DNA from: Phaeoceros laevis | Lineage: Eukaryota; Anthocerotophyta; Anthocerotopsida; Notothyladales | Assembly (NCBI GenBank): GCA_049999765.1 | Contig: JBNGIQ010006763.1 | Span: forward strand, 1 to 42,429 | Length of the DNA stretch: 42,429 nucleotides | Direction of reading: 5' to 3' | The notes under the pieces: generated by a model | What the model saw: only the letters and a program-made list of their open reading frames with translations | Databases searched by the model: none | What the model was told of the DNA's origin: nothing | Shown here: positions 9,921 to 19,508 of the stretch, piece after piece | Layout of the letters: every line of letters starts with the position of its first letter | Position numbering within the stretch: the first letter of the stretch is position 1 | Program-made: the position numbers and the translations under genes

Positions 9921-10614
9921 GTTAGCTGCGGGTGGAAGCAGAAGGGGCGGTCAGTCGTCTTCTGTGCAGAGCACTATGGTGTCATTCACCTTGGCTGGAT
10001 CTAAGGAGCCTGCACCCCCGCAGCCGCCTCTGCAGGGCGATTACGAGAAGGCGAACTTTCATGGGAAGACTTACTGAGCACTGCCATGGAATCCGGAGTC
10101 TCCTGCGTAGACAAGCGGGTAGAGCTTGTCGGTAAGCTTTCTTGTGTTCATGGCAAGATCCTGCAGGGAAGACACCAGTCTCGTTCAGAATGGTTTTGGA
10201 GGACGTATGTCATGTGGGCTTGGAGACGACAGTGGTCAACCAAGGTGCCACATTCAACTGCGAGGCCCAGCTGGAAATTTTAGCTAGAAGGCTCCCTCAG
10301 GGTGCGCTCATAGTGTTGGAGAAAATTCATCGGGAAGGCTTGGGGTTATCATGCAAGTCACACAAGCTTGGAGGCTTGACGTTTTCTAATTTGGCTCGAG
10401 CGTATCCGACTTTCAGGATACTAGAGCTGGAATGGTTCAAGCAGTATATGAGGAAGTGTGCAGTGAAAATTGGGAGCTGAGCTTGCTACAGTCGGGCACT
10501 TGTGGGAACCGTGTGGGAGAAGTACTTTTATCATGTCTTTATATCTTCAGTTCCAGAAGGCCTGGAGCGGCTTTTCTGCGACGTCCTTGAGTTGTTGCCG
10601 ATTACCTCACCTCA
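9915..10614. other. No gene recognised
   Basis: A 112-codon plus-strand frame (10142-10480) is open but resembles nothing I know. No DYW domain can be read here in any frame, so the upstream PPR gene does not regain one by a simple frame shift. Confidence 0.4.
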
Positions 10615-11912
10615 CCTCTTGGCCTTTTGTTGCTTGCCTTCACTGTTGTCACTTGTGCAAGCACTGGAGCCTTGCAGAAGGGCAGGCAGCGCCACTCACA
10701 GATTTTCAAAAGAGGACTGCTGGATACGTAGTGGCGGGCAACTGCCTGGTGGACGTGTATGCAGAATGTCGTGAGCTGGAAGATGCACGCCAGGTTTTCA
10801 GCTGGAAGACGCACGCCAGGTTTTGACAGCATGGACTCAAAGGATTTGGTGACATGGAATGCCTTGATAGCTGGCAAGGACTCGGTCAAGAGGCGCTTGT
10901 TGTGTATGGACGAATGGAGGAGGCGGACCTCGTTTTGGCTGACCATGTTACTTTTGCTTGCCTTCCGAAGGTGTGTGCAAGTACTGGTGCCATGCAGAAG
11001 GGCGGGGAGCTGCACTCAAAGATTGGGAAAAGAGGTCTATTGGACGATGTTGTGTGCGCACCTGCATGGTGGACATGCAAATGTGTTGAGCTGGAAGATG
11101 CGCGTCAGTCTTTTGACAGCGTGGACACAAAGGTTCTCGTGACATGGAATGCCCTGATTGCTAGGTATGCACAGCAAGGACTCGGCCAAGAGGCGCTTGT
11201 TGTGTATGGACAAATGCCATACAGAAGGGCAGGGTGCTACACTCAAAGATTGTCAACAGAGGTCTGCTGGATGATGTAGTGGTGGGTACCTGCCTGGTGG
11301 ACATGCAAAATGTGGTATGCATAGCAAGGACTCGGCCAAGAGGCGCTTGTTGTGTATGGACAAATGGAGGAGGCGGGCCTCATTTTGGCTGACCATGTTA
11401 CTTTTGCTTGCCCTCTCAAAAGGCATGTGCAAGCACTGGCCATACAGAAAGACAGGGTGCTACACTCAAAGATTGTCAAAAGAGGTCTGCTGGATGATGA
11501 AGTGGTGGGCACCTGCCTGGTGGACATGTATGCAAAATGTGGTAGATGGACCGATGTGGACAGAAGTGAAACACAGAGATGGGTAGCAGGAGCTAACAAG
11601 AGACCTGCAGTGGCGAGCATTGAGGTGAATAAGGAGGTACACAGATTTTTGGGGGGAGAAAGGAGAAAGGATACTGCACTTAAGGTAGAAAGCACAAATG
11701 CACGTGTGAAGCAAGAAGAAGCCCACGTACCTCACACACAGCTGATGCGGAAGCCACTGAATCATAAGGAAAAGGAAGATGTGCTTCGTGGGCATGCTGA
11801 GAAGCTAGCTCTGGCGTGTGGTCTGTTGAACACTCCGAGTGGGACACCTCTGGTGGTCACGAAGAATCTACGCATGTGCAGTGACTGCCACAGCTCCACG
11901 GAAATCATGTAA
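10615..11912 (+). pseudogene. PPR-DYW:KP pseudogene with internal tandem duplications
   Basis: PPR pieces are spread over all three plus frames: GALQKGRQ, NCLVDVYAECRELEDARQVF (~10740-10800), VTWNALIA (~10850 and ~11140), QQGLGQEALVVYG, and ILADHVTFAC. Blocks beginning near 10870, 11175 and 11330 are near copies of one another. The last frame (11352-11912) passes into GANKRPAVASIEVNKEVHRF, HAEKLALACGLLNTPSGTPL and NLRMCSDCHSSTEIM, matching the C-terminal region of the three KP-type genes on the other strand. It then ends at a TAA where they have a Ser codon (TCA), and the sequence diverges. The final ~30 residues with the second zinc-binding cysteines are missing. Confidence 0.85.
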
Positions 11913-11959
11913 AGGCTTGAGCAGAGAGACAATGCGCCGGAGAAAATTACTTCGAGATG

Positions 11960-12020
11960 AACAGGCAACTGAGAAGTGTGATGTCTACAGCTTTGGGTTG
12001 GATATGTGGGAGATGTACAC
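11960..12020 (+). pseudogene. Protein-kinase subdomain IX scrap
   Basis: One frame reads EKCDVYSFGLDMWEMYT, matching the D-V-Y/W-S-F-G-x-x-x-W-E signature of kinase subdomain IX. Nothing kinase-like precedes it, and PPR fragments resume right after (ILADHVTFLLKA). It looks like a fragment inserted among PPR remains. Confidence 0.5.
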
Positions 12021-12039
12021 TTACATTGTATGCAACTAT

Positions 12040-12700
12040 ACAACAGGCTGCTTCATTTTAGCAGACCATGTTACATTCCTACTCAAAGCCTGGCATGTGA
12101 GGGTGCTCTGCAGCAGGGTAGGCAGCTACACTCAGGGATTGTAGGAGAGAACTACTTGAAGTAACACGGACTGCCATGATAAATGGCTTTGCTCTGTCCA
12201 AGCTTGCGCAAGTCCTGGGCTCTACAGCAGGGTGGCAACTGCATTCAGGGATTGTGAAAAGAGGGCTACTTGAAGGTGACGTAGTACTGGGAGCCCAGCA
12301 GGAGGCTTCATTTTAGCAGACCATGTTACATGTTTGCCTCCTCAAAGCCTATGCAAGTGCTGGTGTCCTACAGCAGGAAGGCAGCCGCATTCAACCTGTC
12401 TCATAAATATGTATGCAAAATGTGGCCAGTTGGAAGTTGGACCCAAGCTATTTCACAGACCATGCTTTTTCAGACAGCGCATGCTTTTGTAGCAGATCCT
12501 ATTATGTATGTTTGCCTCATCAAAGCCCTGTAAGTGCTGATGCTCTACAGCAGGAAAAAGAGTGCAGCTCTACGTCTCAAGACAGGAGACAGATTACATA
12601 GCACTCCACAACAGGACAGCCAGTTCACTGCTACATGCTTCGGGTTGCATGCTACCTACCAGAATATGAGGAGCTGGAAGATGTGCGCCAAATCTTGACG
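12040..12700 (+). pseudogene. Degenerate PPR repeats
   Basis: Several short PPR pieces related to the KP-type genes are visible in mixed frames: ILADHVTFLLKA (~12055), QLHSGIVKRGLLEGDVVLG (~12236-12295), VCLLKAYASAGVLQQ (~12330-12375), VCLIKAL (~12510) and EELEDVRQIL (~12668). Stops and frame shifts separate them. They continue the graveyard upstream. Confidence 0.75.
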
Positions 12701-13226
12701 GTACGCTAAACCTATCATTGTCATTTCACTCTGCCTTCAGAATGATTTGTTATGAAATCAGCTTTCCTTGTGCTCAATTGTACAAACAGGCAGCACTATT
12801 GATCACGTTTATGTTGCATTGCTACTATCATACTTTCTGGCTTTCTGTCACTTCCACTGTGGAGAAAGGACGCTGTTCACCTCTGGAGCCTCTGGCTACT
12901 GGCTACTGTCTGGAGCCTCTGGCTACTCTCTATTAGGCTCCTGGAAAGCAGCTAGGTGCAAGAGCCATCAAGAGTGCCCGCGAGCAGCCATTATGGGTAA
13001 CAGAAGAACCAGAATAGTTTTTTCTTGAAATCATAACAAAGGGCAAAAACGGCACGTCCAGAAAAAAAAACACAGTACCGGCAGCAGCTTGGCATAGAGC
13101 ATACTCTATTGCCTACTGGCAGAATCCAGAGTACTACAAGTTGTGAAGGGGTTACCATATCAGGGGGCAACTTTCGTGTCTTGACAGACAGAAACCAGTG
13201 TCCATACGTCCAAACTGTAACCAATC
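12701..13226. other. No gene recognised
   Basis: Apart from a short direct repeat (TCTGGAGCCTCTGGCTACT near 12880 and again near 12909), nothing recognisable is seen. Confidence 0.35.
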
Positions 13227-13315
13227 ATCTCCCCTTCCCAAATCAACTGCAGGCTTAGCAGAGATGATTTCTAGGAGCACAACGCCAAAGCTGTAGGCAT
13301 CGCTCTTGGGAGAAT
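13227..13315 (-). pseudogene. Receptor-kinase fragment, copy of the neighbouring LRR kinase
   Basis: This ~90-bp minus-strand stretch closely matches 14560-14645 within the neighbouring LRR receptor kinase. It reads S-D-A-Y-S-F-G-V-V-L-L-E-I-I-S-A-K-P-A-V-D in place of SDVYSFGVVLLELISAKPAV. Similarity stops at both ends. It is a stranded piece of a tandem or ectopic duplicate. Confidence 0.8.
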
Positions 13316-14182
13316 GTTAGAGCTTTTCCAGTTTCCTTGTACAAGACCTGTACGTATTCTAGGTATCTAAAACCTTTTCGCAACCTCTACCCGCTGGAGC
13401 TACCATAGCTACTGCTTGCTCTTGCCCAAACCCAAACACAGTCATTACAGTTGTGCTGTTGGAGAATCCGCTTGCCATGCTTCTCTCTGTTTTTGCAAAA
13501 CTGCAATTTGCTCCTGCAGTAATCCCGTTTTCTGCAGAGCTCAACATCGAAAGTTCAACAACAGCGGGAGTGTGACAGAACATGCTTCCTGAGTAGTGTC
13601 CCTCTTGAACAGAAAGTGAACTTCATATGCAACCGCTGATGAGCAAATGGAGAACAGTTGAAGCCAGACTAAACGCACATGAGACTTAAGACAGTGACAG
13701 TATGCCTCAATTCGATCAGTGCTGGTACTCAGTCGTGCACCTTTCGCTTTCCTTCTTCCAAGCACGCCTGTTGAATTTCTCACCCGCTCTATCTATTCAC
13801 ATCATGCCGGTAGTGGAATAGTTGTTCCCCAACAGCACATCTGAACCTTCAGGCATGCTAGGAAAACAAAGCCCAAGTCTCCTAAGGGCGGCATTACAGT
13901 ATACACCAGGGTGTTCAAGAACAGTGTGTTGAATAGAAGGGGTTAGGGCACGAAGGCCTGGGTTAGGACCTGAAATACCAAACGGAACATGTGGAGCAGG
14001 TGGTGGTGCAATCTAATCCCTACAAGACTAAGCGGAAAGAGATGTGGGCAGCAGCTTGTTGGCAAGATGCTGGCTGTGCTTAAACATTCATCAACAAGAA
14101 ATCAGTCCATCATGCGACTACGTCTACAGGCAGCTTGCTTCTAGAAGTTAAAATGAATTGTTGAAATCAAAGATGTTGCATC
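13316..14182. other. 3' flank of the LRR receptor kinase; no gene recognised
   Basis: Minus-strand frames at 13359-13583 and 13541-13783 are open but unrecognised. They could be remnants of another kinase copy or its 3' flank, but I cannot align them. Confidence 0.3.
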
Positions 14183-17100
14183 TCAATATGTGCTGCAGCT
14201 ACTGCCGAGAGACGCGTGCGGAGTTTGCGGGGACATGCAGCCATGTGAAGGACTGACATCACGGTAAGCATTATGTCGCTGCAAATAAGGGAAGACATGA
14301 TCAGATTGGCAGGAGGCGTCCGAGTCTGATGGAAGCCAGACGGTTTGCAACTCCTTCCAGACCTCCCTCATTTCAGGACGCTCTCGGGATCTGGAGGCCA
14401 AGCACCTGACAGCCAAAGCGCCCACACTGTCTATCGATGCCTTCCCACTGGTTGACCTATATGTGTCCGCCAACACAGGGTCGATCAGTTCTTCCCACTC
14501 CCCCCTCTCCATGGCAGAAAGTGCTAGGTTCGCCAAGCTAGTCTCATCATACTGCCTCCCAAAATCAACTGCAGGCTTTGCAGAGATGAGCTCGAGTAGC
14601 ACAACGCCAAAGCTGTAGACATCGCTCTTGGGAGTCAGCTGGAAGCTGGCATAGTACTCTGGATCGATATAGCCCCTGGTGCCTTGGATTGCCACTGTGG
14701 AAACATGAGTGGCTGCCTTGCTAGGAGCCAGCTTGGAGATGCCGAAATCTGCCACCTTCGCATTCAGGTCATGGTCGAGAAGAATATTCGAAGACTTGAC
14801 ATCTCGGTGGAAGATGGGCGGGTCAGCAGATGAATGAAGATAGGCTAGGGCATCGGAAGTCTGAAGTGCTATGAGAAGGCGTTGTCTCCAACTCAGCGGA
14901 GACGACCCTGGTCTCTTCCCTTGGAGATGTTCCTTGAGGGTGCCGTTGGGAACAAACTCGAAGACAAGGAGAGCAATCTTGCTCTCCATGGAACAACCTA
15001 ACAGCTTCACCAAGTGCCTGTGATTCACTCCGGACAGAATCTTCACCTCGTTGAGAAACTGCTGCTTGTACTCGGGGGAGCCTTCTTTCTTGCCCTTCTT
15101 GATGGCTACCTCTGTGCCATCAGCCAGCTTGCCACTGTAGACTGTCCCGAAGCCGCCCTTTCCAATCTGTGCCGACTCCGAAAAGTTGGATGTGGCTCTG
15201 CGGAGTTCCCTAAGAGGCATCACCGTCACAGTCTCCCTCTCAAGCAGCGTGGCAATCAAGTCTGCATCTTGCTGGTGCTGCTTCGAATACACTCTCCATC
15301 TCCATACGAGGAGCAAACAACTGGCCGTGCAAACCAATGCACTGGAGGCAACCACTACTGTGACAAGCAGCCACAGTTTGATGCCAGCCGCTCCAGGGGT
15401 AATACAAGGCGCCCGAAGAGGTTCGCCACAGAGGCCCGGATTGTCTGCGAAGGAGCTTGCGTTGTTGAGAGCTGGAGGCAGGCCCTCTGGAATGCGTCCT
15501 GACAGCTTGTTGCCGGACAGATTGATGCGTTTCAAGTTAGGCAATCCAAAGAAGAGCTTACCGGGTATTTCTCCAGTTAGGTTGTTGTGGCTAAGGTCCA
15601 GGACTTCGAGGGTGAGAGAAAAGGACCTTGGAATGGAGCCCGCCAGATTGTTGTTGGATGCGTTAAAATGCAGTAAGTTGGGCAGACGTGTTGTGAAAAG
15701 CTCAGACGGAATTTCGCCCTCCAGACTGTTGTTGCTCAGATCCAATGCGCGGAGAGTGTAGGGTAAGCTTTCTGGAATTGCCCCAGATAGTCTGTTGTTG
15801 GATACATTGAGAATGTACATGGTGGGCATAATATCAAAGAACCGCACTGGCACTGGTCCGCTCAAGTTACAAAATTGAAGCTCCAAGATCTTGAGGGAGC
15901 CGTGAGCACGTGGTTCCAATCGACAGTTGAAGCCATCCGGCAATGGTTTGCCCATGAGATCGGTACCCGCCAACCGAAGCTCCGTCATTACAACAGAGTG
16001 ACAAAGCCTAGACTCCAGCATAGTCTGCAAAGGATTGGGGAACTCTCCTGAAGGTGTCATGTTGAAATAGTTGTGGCTCAAGTCCAGAATGGATGGGCCA
16101 AAGCCCCCATCCGACGACTGTGTCCAAGAGTGGAGCAAGTTGGTGAGGTCCCCAGTGAAGCGGTTGCCTTGCACTAAGATACTTGTGGCACGAAGTATAT
16201 TCGTCTGGTTGAGAAGGAAGATCAAGTCACCGGAGAGGAGGTTGTTTTGAAGGCAGAGGGATTCAAATGAATGATTGGACACATAATGGGAGAAGGAGGA
16301 AGGAATAGGGCCATCCAGCTGATTGCCACTCAGATCCAGGACCCGAGAATAAGTGATGGTCCCGTCGACATCCGTTTCCAATGCTCGCAAGGGAGCATCC
16401 GGTATGGTGCCAACTAGTGAATTTTTTGAGAGTTTGAGACGCCTTGCACCATATAGCAAACTGGCCGGAATGCTGCCATTTAGCCGATTTGCCGACAGAT
16501 CTACGTCCCCGCCGGGCCCCTCCACGGGAGGAAAAACACGAATATCCTGAGGGATGGGGCCAGAGAAGTTGTTGTGAGACAGGTCCAGAAAACTCACATT
16601 CCCCAACCCGGACGGGATGGGGCCCATCATACGGTTCCTCGACAAGTCCAACCTCTCAAGGCTGGGCAAGTTGAGGCCTGTAGTATTGGGCAGTTGCACG
16701 TTGTACAATCGGTTCTCGGAAAGGTCCACCTTCTCCAGAGCAGACATCTGGAAGAAGGAATCGGTGAGCTCTGTGAAATTGTTTTCAGCTGCGTCCAGGT
16801 ATTTCAGATTCGGAGCAGTGGGCACGCTCCCGTTTAAATACTTGTTCTGGGTTAGAGAGAGATGGGTGAGGCGTGTAAGCGACTCCAGATTGGGGATGCT
16901 TCCCTCCAGCTTGTTATGAGACAGGTCCAGACTCACGAGTTTGGTCAGACTGCGCACTTGGTCAGGGATGACTCCTTCCAGTGAAATATTAGCAAGGGAC
17001 AAAGACACCAGCTGCTGCAGGCTCGGGATATGGCTCCAGGGTTCGGTGAAGCCGGTCCCCGTCGCATATAGGTACTGGAGGCTGTGAAGGGCGCTCATGT

Positions 17101-17632
17101 TCCTGTAAATGATCGATGGCCACATGTCTCCGGGCCCGGCAAAGCCACCGCCGGAAATATCCAACCACTTCAGCCCAGGCACCACATGGAGGTCAGCAAC
17201 ATAACGATCGAACCGCGAGTAGGAGTTGGACGACAGGTCCAACTCTTGAAGGCCTTCTAGATTACTCAACTCGTCAAGCTGTATTCCCGAGTTTGAGCAG
17301 GCTGACAAATCCAGCTTATGCACTGCAGACCCATTGCTGTTACAGAACACCCGTATCCAATCACAAGGCGTATCCTCCCTTGTGTTCCAGCTCGCAACTT
17401 CAGGGCACAAATCCAGATTGTTTTCTTTCAAAAACCTTAACAGTGCCTGTTTTTCTTGGTCCGAGGGCTCAGCACCCACATTGCTTCCCAGTCGCCTGAG
17501 GAAGATATTCGTCATAAGCAAAATGCATATCCACAAACTTGCACCACCACCACCACCACCAAAACTGCAACGAACAGCTCCTTCACGTGGAAGCCGGCAG
17601 ACACACCGTGCCCAACGCTGCTCACCGGCCAT
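14183..17632 (-). CDS. LRR receptor-like protein kinase, WAK/LRK10L-like kinase domain
   Basis: A single open frame of 1149 aa. Residues 31-45 form a hydrophobic, signal-like segment after a Gly run; 58-100 an LRR N-terminal cap (EKQALLRFL ... WNTREDTPCDW); ~105-715 leucine-rich repeats (LDLSxNxLxGxIP); 751-777 a transmembrane helix; ~818-1100 a kinase. Kinase landmarks are GKGGFGTVYSG (824-834), Lys845 in VAIK, HRD (942-944, an RD kinase), DFG (962-964) and DPEYY in place of APE. All catalytic residues are present. The kinase resembles wall-associated/LRK10L-type kinases (LLGCSMES, ALAYLHSSADPPIFHRDVKSSNILLD, KPAVDF). It should sit in the plasma membrane and sense an extracellular ligand, which is unknown. 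No introns are visible. Confidence 0.9.
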   Translation of the reverse strand: MAGEQRWARCVCRLPREGAVRCSFGGGGGGASLWICILLMTNIFLRRLGSNVGAEPSDQEKQALLRFLKENNLDLCPEVASWNTREDTPCDWIRVFCNSNGSAVHKLDLSACSNSGIQLDELSNLEGLQELDLSSNSYSRFDRYVADLHVVPGLKWLDISGGGFAGPGDMWPSIIYRNMSALHSLQYLYATGTGFTEPWSHIPSLQQLVSLSLANISLEGVIPDQVRSLTKLVSLDLSHNKLEGSIPNLESLTRLTHLSLTQNKYLNGSVPTAPNLKYLDAAENNFTELTDSFFQMSALEKVDLSENRLYNVQLPNTTGLNLPSLERLDLSRNRMMGPIPSGLGNVSFLDLSHNNFSGPIPQDIRVFPPVEGPGGDVDLSANRLNGSIPASLLYGARRLKLSKNSLVGTIPDAPLRALETDVDGTITYSRVLDLSGNQLDGPIPSSFSHYVSNHSFESLCLQNNLLSGDLIFLLNQTNILRATSILVQGNRFTGDLTNLLHSWTQSSDGGFGPSILDLSHNYFNMTPSGEFPNPLQTMLESRLCHSVVMTELRLAGTDLMGKPLPDGFNCRLEPRAHGSLKILELQFCNLSGPVPVRFFDIMPTMYILNVSNNRLSGAIPESLPYTLRALDLSNNSLEGEIPSELFTTRLPNLLHFNASNNNLAGSIPRSFSLTLEVLDLSHNNLTGEIPGKLFFGLPNLKRINLSGNKLSGRIPEGLPPALNNASSFADNPGLCGEPLRAPCITPGAAGIKLWLLVTVVVASSALVCTASCLLLVWRWRVYSKQHQQDADLIATLLERETVTVMPLRELRRATSNFSESAQIGKGGFGTVYSGKLADGTEVAIKKGKKEGSPEYKQQFLNEVKILSGVNHRHLVKLLGCSMESKIALLVFEFVPNGTLKEHLQGKRPGSSPLSWRQRLLIALQTSDALAYLHSSADPPIFHRDVKSSNILLDHDLNAKVADFGISKLAPSKAATHVSTVAIQGTRGYIDPEYYASFQLTPKSDVYSFGVVLLELISAKPAVDFGRQYDETSLANLALSAMERGEWEELIDPVLADTYRSTSGKASIDSVGALAVRCLASRSRERPEMREVWKELQTVWLPSDSDASCQSDHVFPYLQRHNAYRDVSPSHGCMSPQTPHASLGSSCSTY
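17542..17560. repeat. CCA/CAC microsatellite encoding a Gly run
   Basis: Six trinucleotide repeats encode Gly25-Gly30 just before the hydrophobic signal segment of the LRR receptor kinase. Length changes here would alter the n-region of the signal peptide. Confidence 0.8.
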
Positions 17633-18699
17633 GTCTCCTTGGCAAGGCTTACTTGGACAATCAAGTCTGTAGGCGTCTTGCGGACCACTGGTTTCTGGAA
17701 TTCACACACTTCAGATCAACCTCCAGGAGTCCAGAGCAAGCAGTTACGTACATACACAGGCACAAGCAGGAATAAGCATCACCTCGCTTAAACAGGCATA
17801 GTCATATGCAAATTCATCAAAACTAATACCAACCTCTTCTGTGACGAGCAACCACAGGTACTTCCTGCGAAGGTCATCAGACTCGCAAGTAACGCTGTGG
17901 GTGGTCAGATTCATACAATTCTAGTTGGTCTGCAAATCAAACACCAGCTTGTAAGTGGAAGTGTTCGGGACTGTCAAAAATTCAAAATGGCATTATCCAG
18001 TCCAAGACTTCCAAGGGTGGACTAGTAAGGGCAGGCGCTGGTGGATAATGGGGCAGTGGGCATCCTTCAAACTTATGTGTAGTGTCTATTTATCTAAGGG
18101 ACAGGAGGCTGGAGGGTTCAACTTTTTTTGGACAAGAACAGACTGTGCACTGTGCAATGCCAGGAGGTTCAACGAACATTTCAACGTAAGTAGGCACGAA
18201 GACTCACGTCAGGCGCTCAAAAACATTATGGATATTGGGAATAGTGAAAAGTAGGGGACCGGTAGTACTATTGGGCGTGAATCGTAACGTGTGCCTGGTC
18301 ATGGCATGGAATCCAAAGCAAGACATTGGGAGTCGGATCAAGTTCCCTGTCACATAAGTTTTGCACCAAAATGACACAGCTTCCTCCTCCAACCTCGAAT
18401 AGCTCATGCTCCCTGACCTTGGAGAAATGAGACCTATGAAGTCGAATGAATAACCTGTGGGTAGCCTGCAATATATACAGTATGTGCTTCTTCTTCTTTA
18501 TCCCTAATAGCCTATGCCTCTCACTGCTCAGCAGCCTCACAATGCAACTTGGAGCTTCACAATGTGCCACATTGTTCCAAGGGCACAATGTGACATGTGA
18601 CACATGTGCAGGCAGCCATGGCAACTATGAAAGTCGTGCCTGCATCTGGTGTGTTCAGCAGAACATCAGCCGAGGCAGTTCGAGGCACTCTGATGTCTT
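17633..18699. other. Upstream region of the LRR receptor kinase; no gene recognised
   Basis: It presumably holds the promoter and leader of the minus-strand kinase gene. No RNA gene or coding region is recognised, and no promoter element stands out. Confidence 0.35.
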
Positions 18700-18814
18700 G
18701 CATAGTGGCATTCCTACCGACTTGTTTGTTGACACCTGCCTGGTGGACATGTACGCAAAATGTGGTGAGCTGGAAGATGCACGCCAGGTTTTTGACAGCA
18801 TGGCCTCGAAGTAG
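18700..18814 (+). pseudogene. Single PPR S-motif fragment
   Basis: One frame reads VDTCLVDMYAKCGELEDARQ followed by VFDSMASK and a stop. This is one S-type PPR motif almost identical to those in the neighbouring genes. The sequence on either side is not PPR-like. Confidence 0.8.
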
Positions 18815-19508
18815 CACCGCTGCCTCACTCTTGGGCAGCCATGCTTGGAGGCTCCGGCCAGCTGCTCGTGCGGCTTAGGCTCCAGCTGCAGCCATGATCC
18901 ACTGCCAGGCGCAGCCCCTGCCGTGGTCCCGCGTCAGCTCCGAGGGCCGTTCCGATAGTCCCGCTAAAGCACAAAATTTGGCGGGCCAGATAAGGCCCCA
19001 CTCTTGAAGCCGTTCCAGCCCCCATCATACTCCCTGCAGGCCACGCCACCCTCCCGCTATTTTGACCTTAGGGCCTGGGGCGGCCATTGGCGCTGCCAGA
19101 AAGGTAGACTGGTCTGTCAAACTGTGTGCAGGGACTTCCACAGGTATTGAACCCTTCCCATGCGCACCCGCAAATAAACACATTTCCACAAATGCCAGCA
19201 AGCAGGCATATGATTTACCTCATGCCAGACGCTGCGAGTCACCACCCCGCAAGCCCCGATGGCGCCATGACCTGGAGCAGGCATGCCCCACACTGCCACG
19301 ACAAAACAGTAGCCTCGTCCGCTCCCATGGATGCCGAAACCTCCGACTTCACCTCCGCCCTTGCCACACAGTACGAAAGCCCTCAAGGAGTTCTTGGAAG
19401 GTCACAGCGTCAGCCATTCTGGAGGGTTATCCTCATTAACCACTGCCTAGTGCGTAACCAACAGCAGGCAGGTGGTGCAACTGTTTCGTTGGCAAGTTTT
19501 CTTCTCGC
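18815..19508. other. 3' flank of the first KP-type PPR gene
   Basis: The part nearest the gene (19385-19508) is shared with the 3' flank of the second KP gene (22905-23021) and, inverted, with 4951-5078. A 125-codon plus-strand frame (19062-19439) overlaps this shared flank and is probably fortuitous. No independent gene is recognised. Confidence 0.5.

Noticed and set aside
10142-10480. 112-codon plus frame downstream of the PPR gene as a possible missing DYW exon
   Set aside because: It lacks H-x-E and CxxC motifs and any similarity to DYW domains.
15186-15761. 191-codon plus-strand frame over the LRR receptor kinase
   Set aside because: Antisense shadow of a gene with clear domain structure on the minus strand.
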